From positions 22,096,428 through 22,160,427 of the forward strand of contig NC_064759.1 in assembly GCF_011397635.1 (NCBI RefSeq): DNA of 64,000 nucleotides. The letters run 5' to 3'. A program made the translations under genes and the position numbers. This stretch comes from Epinephelus fuscoguttatus. Taxonomy: Eukaryota; Chordata; Actinopteri; Perciformes; Serranidae. The notes beneath the pieces were generated by a model, which was not told the origin of the DNA, searched no databases, and was given only the letters and a program-made list of their open reading frames with translations. Below, piece by piece: positions 36,416-50,373 of the stretch. Position 1 is the first letter of the stretch. Each line of letters begins with the position of its first letter.

Positions 36416-38709
36416 TTAAGTAATATTTTCTGACCTAGCCTTGGGAATTCTAAGCTGCTTCTTCAGATCAACGTAACACAGAGCTATCTGTTAAATAAGA
36501 ATTGCGAGTCTGATGGTGCTTATGAATGTGTGTGGGTGTATGTGTGGGTGGGTATGGGTGCCTTTGTCTAGGTGTGCTTTGTTTACCATGCTGGGGAGGA
36601 CACCATTGCTCTGGCAAGACGATACAGGAGGATAGGCTGTCTGGGAAAAAGGTGTAAGCCCATCAGCAGGCTGTCAACCACACTCTCACACACACATTTT
36701 CACACGTACACACACACACAAGAATAAAATACAGCCATCATACTAACTAATAGAGAGATGGAGATAGGGAAAATATTTTTGTCACTGGTCACTGCCAGTC
36801 TGCTGCATCCACCAGTATGAATTCATATTCAAGAAGCCATATACCCTTGTATACAGTATACAGTCACATGAACAGCAATTTGTCACTGTGTGGTGTTTAA
36901 GCTGTTGTGATGAACACTGTGTGAATATTATGAACTGGGTTAGTGCACTGAATTTAACCATATCAGCTGGTACAAACCCAGCAGGAACTACAGCTTAAAC
37001 CATGTTACAGCAAGTAAGCACTTTTGGAAGATTCATACACATGTCCTTGAGGTATTTGAATAGCACATGTTAATGAATATTTAACGGTGAAAATAGTAAC
37101 CTCTGAGCAGACTTGACTTTCACTGCATATTTAAGGACATATCTCACTGCGTTAACAGGAAGGAAATTATGATTTTTATCAGTAAATGCAAAACCGCATC
37201 TATGCTTCACTCTCTATAAGTGACAGCTCCTTCATGGCACTGATGAGAATTAAATAGGTGTTGAACGTTGTGGCATTAACAGCTTGTTGATGTCATTTAC
37301 ACAATGACTGCAATCGTCTCTGTGAGAATGTGATCTTTGGCACTATCAAGCCACCTCTCAACAGAAATAAAGACTTGTCTATCACAGAGGGCTCTCACTG
37401 ATGATTGAAGTTGGTGACACCTGGCTATTGCAGCTTCATTCCTTTCTGCCTTATAAGGCCATTTTCAATAGAGATGTATTGTACATTTGACTCCAATGGA
37501 GTATCTCAGACTCATTCAGCCTAAGGATGCTTCATAGATGGATAAATGTGAAAATTGTGAGGTCTAAATAAAGAGCACAGGAAAGTCATGTGGCTCACAA
37601 TATGCCCTTCAATAGAAGTGTGTATTTATAAGGACAATTAAAGCTGGAATGCAGGACTTCCTTTAACAAGGAGCTAATGAAATGCTGGTGAAGCCTTTTG
37701 CTGCCAGGTGAAGCTGTCTGTATTTTGCAGGAGTTTTGTCACAGTCTGTGGTGTCTTTCCTGCATTGCTGCACCAGACGTTATGCATTTTGCATCAACCT
37801 GAGGGGCTCGATGGAGCAGCAGTTAGGAGTGTGGGGGAAGCTATGTTGGAATATCCAAAAAGTTATAGAGTGGATATTACAGATAAAAAGGGGTTAAAGT
37901 GTCATGAATCAATTCAGGAAGGACCCAAATGCAGAAGACAAGGCAGGTTGAAGGTTAACCAAAACGTGAGCTTTAATGCTGATGGAAATTCCTCAAATTC
38001 CTCCTGATAGATCAAACTATGACGCCCTACCCCTCGAGCGTCAGATTTGGACGCTAAGGGACAGCCATTACATGTCTTGTGTCTTTTCAAAGTGAACGTC
38101 TGTTTTCATAGGAAATATACAGTTTCTGCCTGCAGACAATAAACTTACAATGTAGGTAAAAAATGACCACCACTTACTGTTCTTGTCTGGTATGCAAGCT
38201 GCTATTCAAATTGTTGAATATTTGCACATTTGATTTGATTGCAGTTACATCTTTGCACCACTTGATTGCACATATTTATTTTTATTTTGTATTATCGCTT
38301 TTATTCTATACTTCATCATGGGTCAGTTCAGAATTAAATGTTGTTTTGATTTGCTGTATGCCTGTGCATAACTGTAGAAATGACAAAAAAGCCTCTTGAA
38401 TCTTGAATCTTGCATAAATTTAGGCAACAAAAGTATGGCTTAGAAAAACATCATGGTTCGGCTTAAAATAATTACAGTTGTCACTAATGCAGTGCAACTT
38501 CAGTGAAAGACCCAGTGCTACTAGTGTTGAATCCTACACACACTAAGACACTACATTGTTATTAGAATATTTTTTTAATTTATATGTTTATCGCTTTTTA
38601 AAGGCATAGGAAAAAACATAGGAAAAACAAAGCCAACAGGCACAGCACATCATATGTAACAGTGGCCTAGTCACAGTGATTAGTACAAGTAGTAATAGTA
38701 AAAATTAAG

Positions 38710-39090
38710 TATACAGAAAAGGAAACATGTACACAGCAATGTGCTTCATGTAAAAAATATTATTACATTAGCCTTCGCTCTGAAAGAATTTCAGTACAGG
38801 GTCCCAAATCATATCAAACACAGCACCTCTATCGTCATTATACAATCTCAGTCTCTCCAGATGTAATGAATTAAATTATATGTAGGAACACAGTCCATCT
38901 TCCACACTCATAAAATGAACTTCTCTGCAATCACCATTCCAAATAAAACAGACATTTTTTGATATTTGCCAGCAGAGGATAAGGAGCTGGTTGCTCCAAT
39001 GATAGTACTGAATAACTTGATTGATTTTTGGTTTCACATGGGACATGAACAGCAGTCTCTCAGGTGAAAGTCCAGTGTTTGTTTCACCCA
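38710..39090 (-). pseudogene. Possible L1-like ORF2 C-terminal remnant
   Basis: On the minus strand a 71-residue frame (39091-38876) followed by LERLRLYNDD...WDPVLKFFQ reads like the extreme C-terminus of a fish LINE-1-type ORF2, which ends in a similar aromatic WxPFL pattern. A stop interrupts the join. The call rests on weak pattern similarity. Confidence 0.35.
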
Positions 39091-40397
39091 TCCACCTCCC
39101 ATCCCGCCCACCATATGCCGTCTTGCTGTTTATACTATGACAGTTGCTTTAGTGTCAAAATAATGCCACCGCCTGATGCGTCTCAAAACGCCACTAAAGG
39201 GTGTCGCTATTTGACAAGTTGGGAATGAGACTGTGTTGCACCTGCAGGCGTAAATCATAAGCACACGTTGACAGTGTTTATGTAGTTACTCTCACTGCCA
39301 GAGGGGGGAGACAAAAAGTCCCACACTCCATCTTTAAGTTAGACAGCAAACATGTATGTCCACAAGGATACTGAGCAAACACGAACGAGTAGAAATAAAA
39401 TGATTTTTTTGTTTGTTTGTTTGCCCTGAGAAGTGCGTGTTAGTATTTCAGCGAAGGATAAAGCTACCGGACAGCTCAATACTGCATGTCTGTACTGCTA
39501 ATATTCAATTTATTTGCTCTCACTGTGTGTTCACTCTCTATTTGTGGTCATGGATCATAGAAGGCCAGGGAGAACAAACAAAATTTTTTTAATATGAGGC
39601 GAAAATGCATGACCATAGCCTTCGGGTGGAGAAGGACAGCACGGTAGGGACCATTTGTATTTGTGTGTGTGTGTGTACATGTGTGCAAGACATAAAGAAA
39701 GGGACCATTTCTCTCAGAGCCAAAATGAGGTTGGGGAATTGGATAGAACACTTTCGTTCCCCCCAATGAAAGTGCCTCTCTCATATTTGCGGGAGGACAT
39801 ATGGGGTGTGAAGCAAAGCCATCGGATGGCGATGGGGGGAGAGGAATGCTCGCGAGCCTGAAGAGATGACAAGAAAAAAAAACCCCTGAAACCGAGTTAA
39901 GGGGGAATCAGTAGGGGAGATTGCCTGGGAAACCTCTGCTCTGGCACCACTGTAAACTTTAATGAAGAAACTTCCTGAGTCTCTCATATGGGGGACGGAG
40001 AGCCCCTGTTACAGCTTTCTAAACAAAATTCTGTCAAACGCTGATGGGCTGGAGTCTGGACAGCATGTTCTAACACCATGGAGCACAATATGTAGTGTCC
40101 ACCTCACCTTACTCCATCACTGAGAATGTGCTGATACACTAGGCTCACACATGGGCAGAGGCACCCACAAAGCATGCACGCGCCTTTTACGCACGCACAC
40201 ACACAGCGAGAGATGCACACACAAGCAAGACAAGGTGGTAGACAGTCGGTGTGGAGATAGATGGGGGAGGTAAATAGGGGTGTCATGGCAGTGTGATGGA
40301 ATGAGGCAGGGGAGAATTCATCCTGTGTTTCCTCTAGCCTCTGTCCCCCTGCTGACAGCATCCTGAAATAGGGCCCACTGTGTCTGTATATATATAC

Positions 40398-40400
<3 letters not shown>

Positions 40401-40472
<72 letters not shown>
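40401..40472. repeat. Compound (TG)17(AG)19 microsatellite
   Basis: A pure TG run (40401-40434) passes directly into a pure AG run (40435-40472). A second GA-rich patch follows at 40645-40690. The purity suggests a young, polymorphic locus. Confidence 0.95.
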
Positions 40473-40473
<1 letters not shown>

Positions 40474-41844
40474 ATTTCTTTTTTGTATGTGCTTCCTCCT
40501 TTTCTCTGTGTGAGTTTTTTTAACTTCTGTGTGTCTGTGTGTGTTTCTCCCTCTGTGTGTTGTGTACCTCCTCAGCTCTGGGAGCGGGATGAAAGCGGCG
40601 AATGTGGAGAAAGATAGAGATAACACCAGGGAATGTGCGAAAGAGGGAGAGAGAAAGAGCAAGAGAGAGAGAGAGAAATAGAGAGAAAGAGCCCTCTGGG
40701 GGAAAATGAAACATCCTTCCTGTTACGTTTTTTTTTTATGTTCAGGTCTGGTTTGAACTGGAATCCCACTGGGCCAGTGGTCAGTAAAGTGTTATTAGAT
40801 CCCGCTGAGCATCTGTCTGTGTTCCGCACAGGTTGGCAATACCTGGGGGTAATCATTTAAAAACTGTTGCCACTAAAGGTACGAGAGACATAGCTGTAAA
40901 CGTGTTAGGTATTTAATGTGTGTTTTCCCATTTCTGGCACCAGTGGGACAGGCTTGGGTCATTCAAATGGTTCCTCCGTGAAGAGACGAAAGGAAAAAAA
41001 ACAAAACAAAGAAAACATCCTTTGGGTTTGGGAGAATGTTGCCACGGTGGCAATGCCACATATATGCAAATCTACCTTCTGCTACCTTTGAACAATGACT
41101 ATGAAATATTGATTTAATTCTGCTCGGTTTTACCAATACTCATTAAAAATATAAATTTACAATCAGAGAAAAATTCACTTTCTCCTTCTTCTCCCTCCCA
41201 CCTTTTTGGACCAAGATTAACCGTTGTGTTAAATTATTTCTGTTTGGCAGACATGACTCTGCCCTCTTGGGATATACCTACCAAAAAATGCCATCAATAT
41301 GGCAGAAAAAGGCTTTAACAGTGCGGCTAAAAAATGCAAAAAGCACAAAAGCCTGCAGAAGAAAACTGGCTTGAAGCAACACTTTGGGAATGAATGAGAG
41401 ATCATTTTGTTCCGCATATCTTAATACATATAAATATAGATTTCGGGTGCTTTGGCAACAGGTAGGTGCACATTAAAATAGCAGTTATGTGCATGGGTGG
41501 ATTATAAGACAATGGGAACAGATATGCAAAAGGCACCATCACCTCTCCTACAGACAAGCAAAACACAGACTTGGTCATGGTTTTGCATCTCTTTGTTGTT
41601 GTTATCTTTCTGTGGTTCTGTGTCTCTCTGTGGCCATTTTGTGTCTCCTTGTGATCATGTTGTGTCTATCTGTGGTTGTTTGAGTGTATGTGTTGTTATT
41701 CTGTGTCTCTTTGAGGTCATTTTGTGTCTTTTTTTATGCGTTTATGCCTCTTTGTAGTTATTTTGTGCATCTCTTTGTGGTCTCTCTGTGTCTCTCTCTC
41801 TGTGGTAATTTTAAAGCTCCTCCTGGTCAGTGCGTGTTAATTTA

Positions 41845-42472
41845 AGGGTGTTTTCAGACCTAGAGTTGTCTTGCTTTGGTCTGAATCAGGGACTAATTTT
41901 GTTACAGAGTTGGTTTGTGTTCTCACAGCAGCAGATAAAATGCCTGTGTGACAAAGCTGCTCTTGATTGGTCGGAATTTCAATGCAGGAAAAATCCAGGA
42001 AGTAAACAAAACCTTACTAATGTCACAATGGAGGGATGACAACTCGAGTTGATTTTAGCGCTGCTCATCGTGGACTATATTGCTGTCATTGTTCATTTTA
42101 GTCAAACCATACAGTTTGAAAACGAGGCGCAGCTCCAACTAGAAAACAATGTTTTGATGCATTGGATGTGCTGAATGTGCATATTAAGGCAGTACAGGAG
42201 GAGGTGCACATTAATAATCCTCCAGGACTGTAACATGCTCATGTTTAACCCAAACAATGTGTCATGTGACTGCAGTTGGTTCAGATCGAGGTCGGAACAC
42301 GTTCTCACCACAAACGAACAAACTTCTTTAAGAAGGTCTAGGTCCAGTTGTTTTGGTGCGCACCCGAGTCCAACTGCTGTGTACACATCTGCCCAAACCA
42401 ACCACACTTAGAGGGCAAACAAACTTGAGTTTGATTGAACCCAACCAAACAGGACAGGTGTGAAAGCACCCC
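41845..42472 (+). mobile_element. Inverted-repeat DNA element, family H copy 1
   Basis: Begins AGGGTGTTTTCAGACCTAG and ends GGTGTGAAAGCACCC, so the termini are inverted repeats of the form AGGGTGCTTTCA-ACCT. The body matches the reverse complement of 58346-59032 along its length (for example CACATTAATAATCCTCCAGG, and GCGCTGCTCATCGTGGACTA against GCGCTGCTCATCGTGGACTA read backward). No transposase frame. The termini resemble hAT-type nonautonomous elements, but a target duplication was not clear. Confidence 0.75.
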
Positions 42473-43198
42473 AAGTGACATTTTGCAGGCCTCCTGACCT
42501 TATATGCCACTGGGCCTCTGCCTGGTAAGCTCATTTGGTAATCCATCGAAGGTTATGTGTCCCAGCAGTACAGAGCAGTGCTGTTTAGCAAGTTTTTACA
42601 CAGGCAACCTTTTGTTTAGTGCTTGCCCTCTTCAACCCATCTCGACCTGCCGGTTTTTGAGAGGCATGTTTGTCATTTTGCTGCTGTGTACTTTGTGAAG
42701 TAAAATGTGCCATTCACTCTGTTGTTGGAGCTGTGTGTACTTGTCTGCCCTTGTCACTAAGAAAAACAAAGCATTTTAAAGCTAGCCATCAGTGAAACAG
42801 TGCTAAGCAAGGCAGTGCTGTTATCCTTACTCGTTTAGTTCTACACTACCTTCCCTCTCTCTACTTTCAACTCTCTGTTTCTTACGTTTTTTCTTTCTTT
42901 TCCTCTTTTTCTGGCTCGGTCTGTCTGCCTTTGTCTCCTATAGTCTCTCCCTCTTTCTCTCCCAAGGGATAAGACCCTCCCAGTCTCCAGCTCACTGAAG
43001 CCTGTGTGGAGTAATTAGAATTAAAGTATTAGAGTTAAAAAGGAGGATTTGAGTCTGATTATGATGAAGGAAAAACTATAATCCAAATACTCCCTAGTGG
43101 GTTTTCTAAAATTTCAGTGCAATAGTCTTTCAAATACACAATATGCTTAACGGACAGACGAAACATTATTTGCTGCTAACCGTTTGAAGCCATGAAAA

Positions 43199-43225
<27 letters not shown>
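43199..43225. repeat. (TG)n microsatellite
   Basis: An uninterrupted TG run of about 13 units. Confidence 0.95.
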
Positions 43226-43233
<8 letters not shown>

Positions 43234-43929
43234 GCCGTGTGTGAACATGTATGGTGTCCACAGGTGTGTGTAAGGTGTGTGCGTATGTGAATGGGCCTCA
43301 TCTATCTGCCTCACTCTTCGCGGTGAAGCTGACTTTTCCTCTCGATTAAAAATGAATGTCCCCCCTTCTGCTCTCTGTCTGTTTCCTCACTTCTGTCGCT
43401 TTTTCCCTGCTCCTGCTCCCTCTCTTTCTCACTGTTATCCGCTCTATATCCTCTCTATTTTCTTCAAACCATCTCTATATATCACCCCCCTCCCCACACC
43501 CACACACATGCACACATACCCTGACACTTTCTTTTCCCCCCTCGCTCCTCCTGGCTCTCTCCTCCCACCTCATTCTCTGCGACCCCCTCTCTTTCTGAAC
43601 ATATTTCATCAAAGGCCTCCTCACAGGTAACACTCACCCTGATCTCATTAACTGCTGCTAAGCGCAGAAGACTTGAAAGAACACACTGTCTCAAACACGC
43701 ACACACACACAGAGGCACAGACACACACTGCTTGTATAACCCTAACGGTAGCATAGGACAAGAGAATCAAAGACAGGAACCTTCCAGAGGACTCATGTAT
43801 AATTCTTAAACTGAGGATAGTTATAACGATCTGATGATTTCAGGCTACTGCACGGGCACCGAGATAGACTTTTTTATTGGCTCTGTGCGTGTGATTGTGT
43901 GTGTGTGTGTATGTGTTAAACCCCCTCAC

Positions 43930-44330
43930 TCAGTCTCTGTCCTGTTAGTAGCTGTATTAACCTGGGGTCTCTCTGCTCTCCCGATCACTGTAACCCCATT
44001 AACTCCCATTAAGTCTCATTACTACCCTCGTGAGGATCGTTACCGCTTCCTTTATCTCATTTCCTAAACACCATGGTATGCATTCTGCGGATGTCTGCCT
44101 GGTGCAACACCGTTTTCTTGTCAGTAATTAGGAGCCGTTATGCGTTTCATTGGAGGCGGGACCAGGTGTGAATGGTGGTTTGCCAGTCAACGATTGACAG
44201 TAATTGAGCAATCCACTGCCTCCGAAACAGCAGCCCACACTGCCAAGGAAACTGTTTTTTTTGTGTGTGTTTTTAAAGGCCTGAAGGACTGTGTGAAAAA
44301 CCTACCAGAGAGGGGGGCACTGGACTGACA
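43930..44330. promoter_or_regulatory. Candidate conserved noncoding region
   Basis: Repeat-poor DNA with several homeodomain-like cores (CCCATTAACTCCCATTAAG, GTCAGTAATTAGGAG, GACAGTAATTGAG) and no coding frame. It resembles enhancer-type DNA in texture only; there is no direct evidence of function. Confidence 0.22.
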
Positions 44331-46677
44331 GCCTGACATAGAGTCAACTATAATTATACATGACTGTCAGAGTGAAATATTCAGCAATGTGTGGTCACGG
44401 GGATGAATTATATATTCACTACCGTCAGGACTTCTGTTCCAGAGTGGGATTTGATGTTGTAAGGGCCAGGAGGGAGTGGGTCCTGGAGTAAAATGGAGAG
44501 AAGACAGAGAAAAGGGAGTAAGTGGAGTGATTAAAGACAAGAAGGGAGGGCAGATTAAATTAGACATGGAGGAAGTGAAGTTTTACTTCTACAGCTCACT
44601 GAAGTCTGTAATATCACCAGGTGCACGGGAGAGGATTGGGATTTGTCTATCACATATCACCATTTTTTAGGTGTAAATTTTCCGTATACATTCAATAGTT
44701 TTATTTTATTTCAGGTCATTTATAGTCACACATGGATGACTCAGTGAAATGTGATGATTTGTGCACATCCTCTGTGCAAACATGCTGAACAGGACATGCT
44801 ACTTCCAGTTTATTTAGTTTTACTTCTTGTTTTAGTGTGTTTGGCAAGAGATGTTTTTTTTTATCTGAAATAAAAAAAGTGATTACAAGACTCGTGCAAT
44901 TACAGAATAGCTCTGTTGTAATTGTTATCAGCAGTTGTGGTGTAATGCAAGGAGTACTACATCCTGAATGGCATATACAGAGCAAAGCCTGCAAAGCTAA
45001 TTCGGGCAGACAATTCAAGGTGCGCTGCCACATTCGCATGTGACACACTCTACTAGCTGCAATATCCAACAGAGCCTTAGGAATAAGTCGGTGTATTCAA
45101 GCTGTCAAAAGCCGTGCTTACACTTGTGGTGTGCCGGTGCTGCTGCTTTATGGCTCAGTTTGCAACTGGTGCTGCCACAGTTACTGCTGCACTCCAGCAT
45201 TTCATCAACAACTAGTGCCTGACCCACACATACCAGGTTTAACAAGGTAGAAATTCCTCTCAGGGGCTTTGAGATGTCTAGTAATAGTCATATGCTTACT
45301 GACACGTAGAGGATCCCATATAAAATACTGTAGCTGGTGTTTGGCTCTGTATCTAGTGTGGCTTTATGATTGTAAGCTAACTGTGAGCTTTAAAACCCTT
45401 GAAAACATGACTTATATCATATTATTTCACCATAACACCATCTTTTTTCACTTTAGTTATGATTTATTGAGCGCCAACACATACTCCAATCTGTTTTAGC
45501 AATACAGTATGTGTGTGTTTGATCATATTTGACTGACAGTGACTTAAAACGCCCAACAACTGCCACCGGATACTGTTGCTAAATGCTGCTAATTCCTGAT
45601 TGGTGCACAGAAATTTGAGACATCACCTTTTTTTTTCAGCAATGCCCTGCCCACTTCAAACCAGTAGGAAAAAAACTACACAGAAATCTATCATGGGAAA
45701 TAGCTAGATCCCATCCCTCATACCAAGAAGCTGAGGCAAAATTACATTTTTAGGGCCTTACAAATGTTTGCAGAGAGTGATGAGGTCAGAGCCATGGCTC
45801 AAAAATATCAACTCTGCAGATGTTCTTTGCATACAGTACGATGAATTAGTTTATGTGAGAGGACTGACATTCAGCTACAAGAGCTAAAAATACTCCCTTT
45901 AAAAATCATTTTTACCAAACATAAAAGCAAAGACAGAAGTATCATATATTTTAAATTTTTAGTTTAGAATGTTTAGTGTAGTGAGGTTATTTTTATTTCT
46001 AGTCTTAGTTTAAAGGCCCTTCACACCCACACTGTTTTCAGTGCCTGTGGCTGATGAGGCCTTCAGCTGGGTTTTGCTAGAGTTGAAAAGTGCAAGGAGC
46101 TGCTTGTGCAAGTGTGTTCCCGTTTTTTTTTAATGATGTCTTTAGTGTTACTTAGGAAACATGGGACCTTTCTGAATGAAATAAAAAATTAAACAGGCTT
46201 ATGTCACGAATGCCATTTTGAAATATTTCTGCCACAGTTTCTGGAAAATCAGGTTTTGTCCATCATTTTGACATGACAGATGAGTCGAGGTACCACGATT
46301 CCCCTGGAGAGACTTTGGTTGATCCAAGCTGTAAAACTTCTGACGGTCACATAATATGGGAAAAAATGAATAGTTGTAGGCATCCAAAATTGCTCATTTC
46401 ACTTTGCAACTCCAGTGATATCACCAAACTATACAGATATGTGCTAATAAGAACGACAATGGGATATATGCCCTCACAGTCGCAACAAAATTAACAGGAG
46501 ACTGAGGCAGGTGTCACTCAAGCCTAGTCTGTACACCCACTCAGTCCAGAGGCATATGTGACAGCACCTGTGTGGGTGGACTATGGGTGTGTAGGCACTT
46601 AAAGGTTCTTGTTTTTAACACCTCCACATCATTTTAGTTTTACTGGAGACAGAATGGACAGTGACAACTGTAATATT

Positions 46678-46780
46678 TAGAGATGTTCTGGTACATTGTT
46701 TTCCATCCCAATGCCAATTCTGACACCTCAACTCGCATACTGAGTACCGATCTGATACCACTGTGTTGTAAAAACAAGAA
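46678..46780. mobile_element. Left end of a possible split DNA element
   Basis: Contains GATACC/ACCGATC-type motifs (GAGTACCGATCTGATACCAC). A related reverse-complement motif (TATTAGATCGGTGCACAGAC) lies near 48161-48180. Together they could be the two ends of one hAT-like element interrupted by the palindromic element at 47539-47868. Weak evidence. Confidence 0.3.
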
Positions 46781-47538
46781 AGAAAAAAAAAACATTAACA
46801 GCTGAACCCTATATGGATGTAAAATGATTGTTATGTTGTATGACATTGCTCGGGTAATTGTAAAACATGAACAAAAATGTACATAGAATAAATACCAGAG
46901 AACTGTCTTAAATCTTGTGTAAAATATTGCCAAACTGATGAAATTTTACTGACAGCTAACAAATGTTTTCCCCAGAAAAGTTGCGCTAGTCATGGGGAAA
47001 GTTACAGCATGTTGCCAAGGACAAAATGTGATGGAAAAATCTCATTGCAGCCTCATGACTCGCATTTCCTTGAGTGTGAAGTCAGTTTAAATTTCATCGC
47101 TGTTCACTCTAATGTTAGCAGGGTGTTTGTCTTTACCCTCTAGGCTACTATAGTTTAAAACACATTGTTTCGTCCCCGCCAGAGGTCTAGGGGAAGGGGG
47201 AGTAACACGGTGAAAAAAGAAAAAAGGCAAGCAAAACAAATCGCCAGTTCAAACGAAGTTTATTTAAAATGAAAACAGGAAATAGGACAATCATCGAAAT
47301 ATGAGCTCCAAAGGGTGGTTAGCGTTAGGAAAAGATGTCCAGGTGGGTGTGTTGTGTTGTGAGTGAGGAGTACGCAAGACTATACGTAGACCATAGGCTG
47401 TAAAAATAATGGATGTAGCTACCATGACGTCACCCATGGGTTTGTAAAGCCTCGAGTTCGGCATTTCAGCCATCGCCATCTTGGTTTTTTGGATACAGAA
47501 TTGAACATAATTGTGCAAGTAGCTGGACACTATCACCC

Positions 47539-47868
47539 AGCCAATGTTTGTATGTGGGGCCCATGTGGGTAGTAAACAGGCTGGAAAATGGGCCCTATAT
47601 GGGAATGTTCATGGGTTACATATTGACCCAATACCAATCGCCCACACTGGTGGGTTTACCCAAGTGGGCCTGAGATAACGTGCCCATTTTGGGCTCATGC
47701 CCACTTAGTACCTAGTGGTCCTAGCATAACAATGTGGGGCCCAATTGGGTGAAGCCATTGATGTGGGCAATTGGCATGAGGCCAATGTAGAAGCCATGGG
47801 CAATCCCATATAGGGCACATTTTTCAACCCATTTACTAACCACAAAGGCCCCACATACAAATGCTGGC
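47539..47868. mobile_element. Full-length palindromic (foldback) element, copy B
   Basis: Same family as 29573-29898. GCCAATGTTTGTATGTGGGG at the left pairs with CCCCACATACAAATGCTGGC at the right, and GGGCCCTATATGGGA pairs with TCCCATATAGGGCAC. The whole element is an imperfect inverted repeat without coding capacity. Confidence 0.85.
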
Positions 47869-49239
47869 CTGCCCTTAATTATCTGTAATTTTAAGCTTTC
47901 ATAATATGTAAACAGGTTTTATGTAGACACTTATGTAAATATTTACTCCCATAGAATGAAAAGTTGGCCATTTTAACATGCGGGCCTACAGGGATTGACT
48001 GGCTTCTGCAGCCAATCTTAGTTTAGTTTAATCTTAGCTCTGGAGGTTGCCACTTGATTGCACAGTTGTGATTGTACATCTATGCTGCACAATGCAACTT
48101 GATGTGTAGGCTGCTGTTTTGGAGGAAAACTGTTGCCAAGTTTATTAATGAATTACTTAGTATTAGATCGGTGCACAGACTCACATACTTGCCAATGCCA
48201 GATCCAGCATTTTAAGCAGTATTGGAGGCATTTCTGACTCTGTTATTGCAACAACTGTAGTAATATTGCATACATCAGTATTACCACAGAACGACTGCTC
48301 GCTCATTCAGTCACAGGTTTTATAACCATTGTGATTAGAGCCCCCATAAAGCTGAGACCATGTCCTGATGCTGCTCTGAATTGTAAGAGACGGAAAGAGA
48401 GACAGGAAGATGTGCGTGTGCATCTGAGGGAAAGAGAAAGTGAGGTTATGCGTGTGTATGTGTGTGTGTGTGGAGTGAAGTGTGTTACAAGGAAAGATTG
48501 GATCTGACCCATTAACTTTACAGGCCACTCATTGAGCACCGGTGCAGCAGGGGTCAGTAGGGAGATTTCACTGTAAATCTCTGCAACGATCACGATGATA
48601 GACTGGAGAGGGAGAGGGGGGGAGGAGAGAGAGAGAGAGAGAGAAAAGCACAGCTTGCAACACAGTTCCTGACTCTGTCCAAAGCCAAGATAAGTTTCAC
48701 TAAGGATATCATCTGCTGCCAACAAGCCAGCTGGACTTTATTTTCTTCTGTTACTCATTTAAACGCCCGACAAAAAAAAAGGGCTTTGACAGCTTAGCCA
48801 TTTGCTGAGCAAATGATGAGTATATGTGGGCTGTTTTTCAGCCGGGCTCTCTCATGTTTCTGCCTTAAGAAAAGCTGTTTTTAGATATGGCCTTTCTGGC
48901 TGTGTCAGGTCACGGCCTGCAAACCGAAAACATAACCTCAAAAGGATAGCTAAGGGGGCTCATATGAGGACACTCTGTGCCTCAAGGAAGACACAAACAG
49001 CAGATGTGTCGTGTGGAGGAGGTGAAGTGAGAAGAGGAAAAAAGTCAGTGTACCAAACATCCTTCCTCAGACCGGGGTGTTTCTCGCTCTCCTTTTGCCC
49101 TGCGGCACAGCAGCTCCTTGGCTTGGTCACACCTCAGATCTAGCTACCTCTACCTCCTCTACACACCGAACCCCTGCAGTGGTGCAACCATTCTCTAGCA
49201 GCACTTCCAACACACGCAGCCCCTCTCTATGCCATTTCC

Positions 49240-49960
49240 CTCTTTCTTTTTGACATCGAATCACACTCTACAACAAATCTTTCCACTGTAGATTATTAAT
49301 AATTCATCCCCCCGACCATGCTCTCCAATGAATAATTGCTATAGTTATTCATGTATGTGATAATCCATTACCTGGGGAGCATCTGCTGATAACCCCATCA
49401 CTGCAGAAAACCTACATTACTCCTTCTTTCCTTCTCTTCAGCTCTCCAAGGTCTTTATTCCACCATGGTCACAGTTATACGTTTGTTAGAGCTGTTTGAA
49501 AAACAGTGCAGAAGCCACACTTTACCAAACACAACACTCTGCATTCAAAAATCAATCATTTTGATTATATAGTACAATGATCTAGAAAGCAGGATGTTAC
49601 TCAGTGAGCCTCATTTCATGCACCAGAATTCATTAGCATAGACTTGTGGCTCTAATGCACACTGCGTTTTTGCTTAGACAATCAGATATTGCGCAGTGTA
49701 AAGCCAATCATGGTAATGGCTGTATGGCCTGGGAACACTGGACGGTCCAATCATCACCCTTGCCTGAGAGTGCCTTTTTCCAGGCTTGACATTTGATACA
49801 TGATTGCTGCTTCCATTCAGTTTTGTTTTGATCGTCAGAGAGCCACCCACGCTGTTGGAGGCCGGATTGTTTGGTGTTGTTGCTCACAAGTACTTGACTG
49901 CAGCTCACTGAGGTCGAGGGCTGTTCTTCAGAGCCTGGGTCGTTACTGGTTGATCTTTGA
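49240..49960. promoter_or_regulatory. Candidate conserved noncoding region
   Basis: Repeat-poor, with clustered TAAT/ATTA and CCAAT cores (GATTATTAATAATTCATC, CAATGAATAATTGC, GCCAATCATGGTAATGG). No reading frame of coding character. Enhancer status is only a guess from sequence texture. Confidence 0.22.
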
Positions 49961-50336
49961 GCTCGGCTTCAGAGGGCAAGGAACTCCAGGTCAGTCATAA
50001 GTGACCACTTGATATGGGAAAAAAGAAAACCTCACACCACAGTGTATAAACAATACGCTGACCTGCTGGATTTGCACTGAACTTTAAGACTTTCTCTATC
50101 CAGCATTCTTTTGTTTGTTTGTTCTTATTTACTGATGCAAAAACTCCTGATTTTTCTTTGTTTAACAAGCCTGACTCCCCCATCTCATGAGCATCACTTT
50201 ACTTTAGGCTTTAGAATCTTGTGGGAGGAAGACTAAGCAAGTAATTGTTTACCAAACGGCAGATTAATTGCTGTTAAGGTCTCAGGCTAATTACTGCCCA
50301 AGAAACCAGATCAGCGACAAATTTCATTACATTATC

Positions 50337-50338
<2 letters not shown>

Positions 50339-50372
<34 letters not shown>
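50339..50372. repeat. (GT)17 microsatellite
   Basis: A pure GT run. A CA-rich patch follows at 50418-50454 and could pair with it. Confidence 0.95.

Positions 50373-50373
<1 letters not shown>

Larger units (their letters stand above)
36420..41844. other. Gene-free interval with microsatellites and old repeats
   Basis: No exon recognised. It contains a (CA)n stretch near 36690-36720, a LINE-type tail ending TTGAATCTTGAATCTTG near 38395-38411, a possible L1-like remnant on the minus strand (38710-39090), and the compound TG/AG tract at 40401-40472. The rest is unassigned noncoding DNA. Confidence 0.5.
42473..47538. other. Gene-free interval
   Basis: No exon recognised. It holds (TG)n tracts at 43199-43225 and near 43895-43912, a pyrimidine-rich stretch at 43350-43600, a repeat-poor candidate regulatory stretch (43930-44330), and the left part of a possible split DNA element at 46678-46780. 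The remainder is unassigned. Confidence 0.5.

Noticed and set aside
40318..40714. Frames around the TG/AG tract
   Set aside because: Driven entirely by dinucleotide repeats; no splice or domain evidence.
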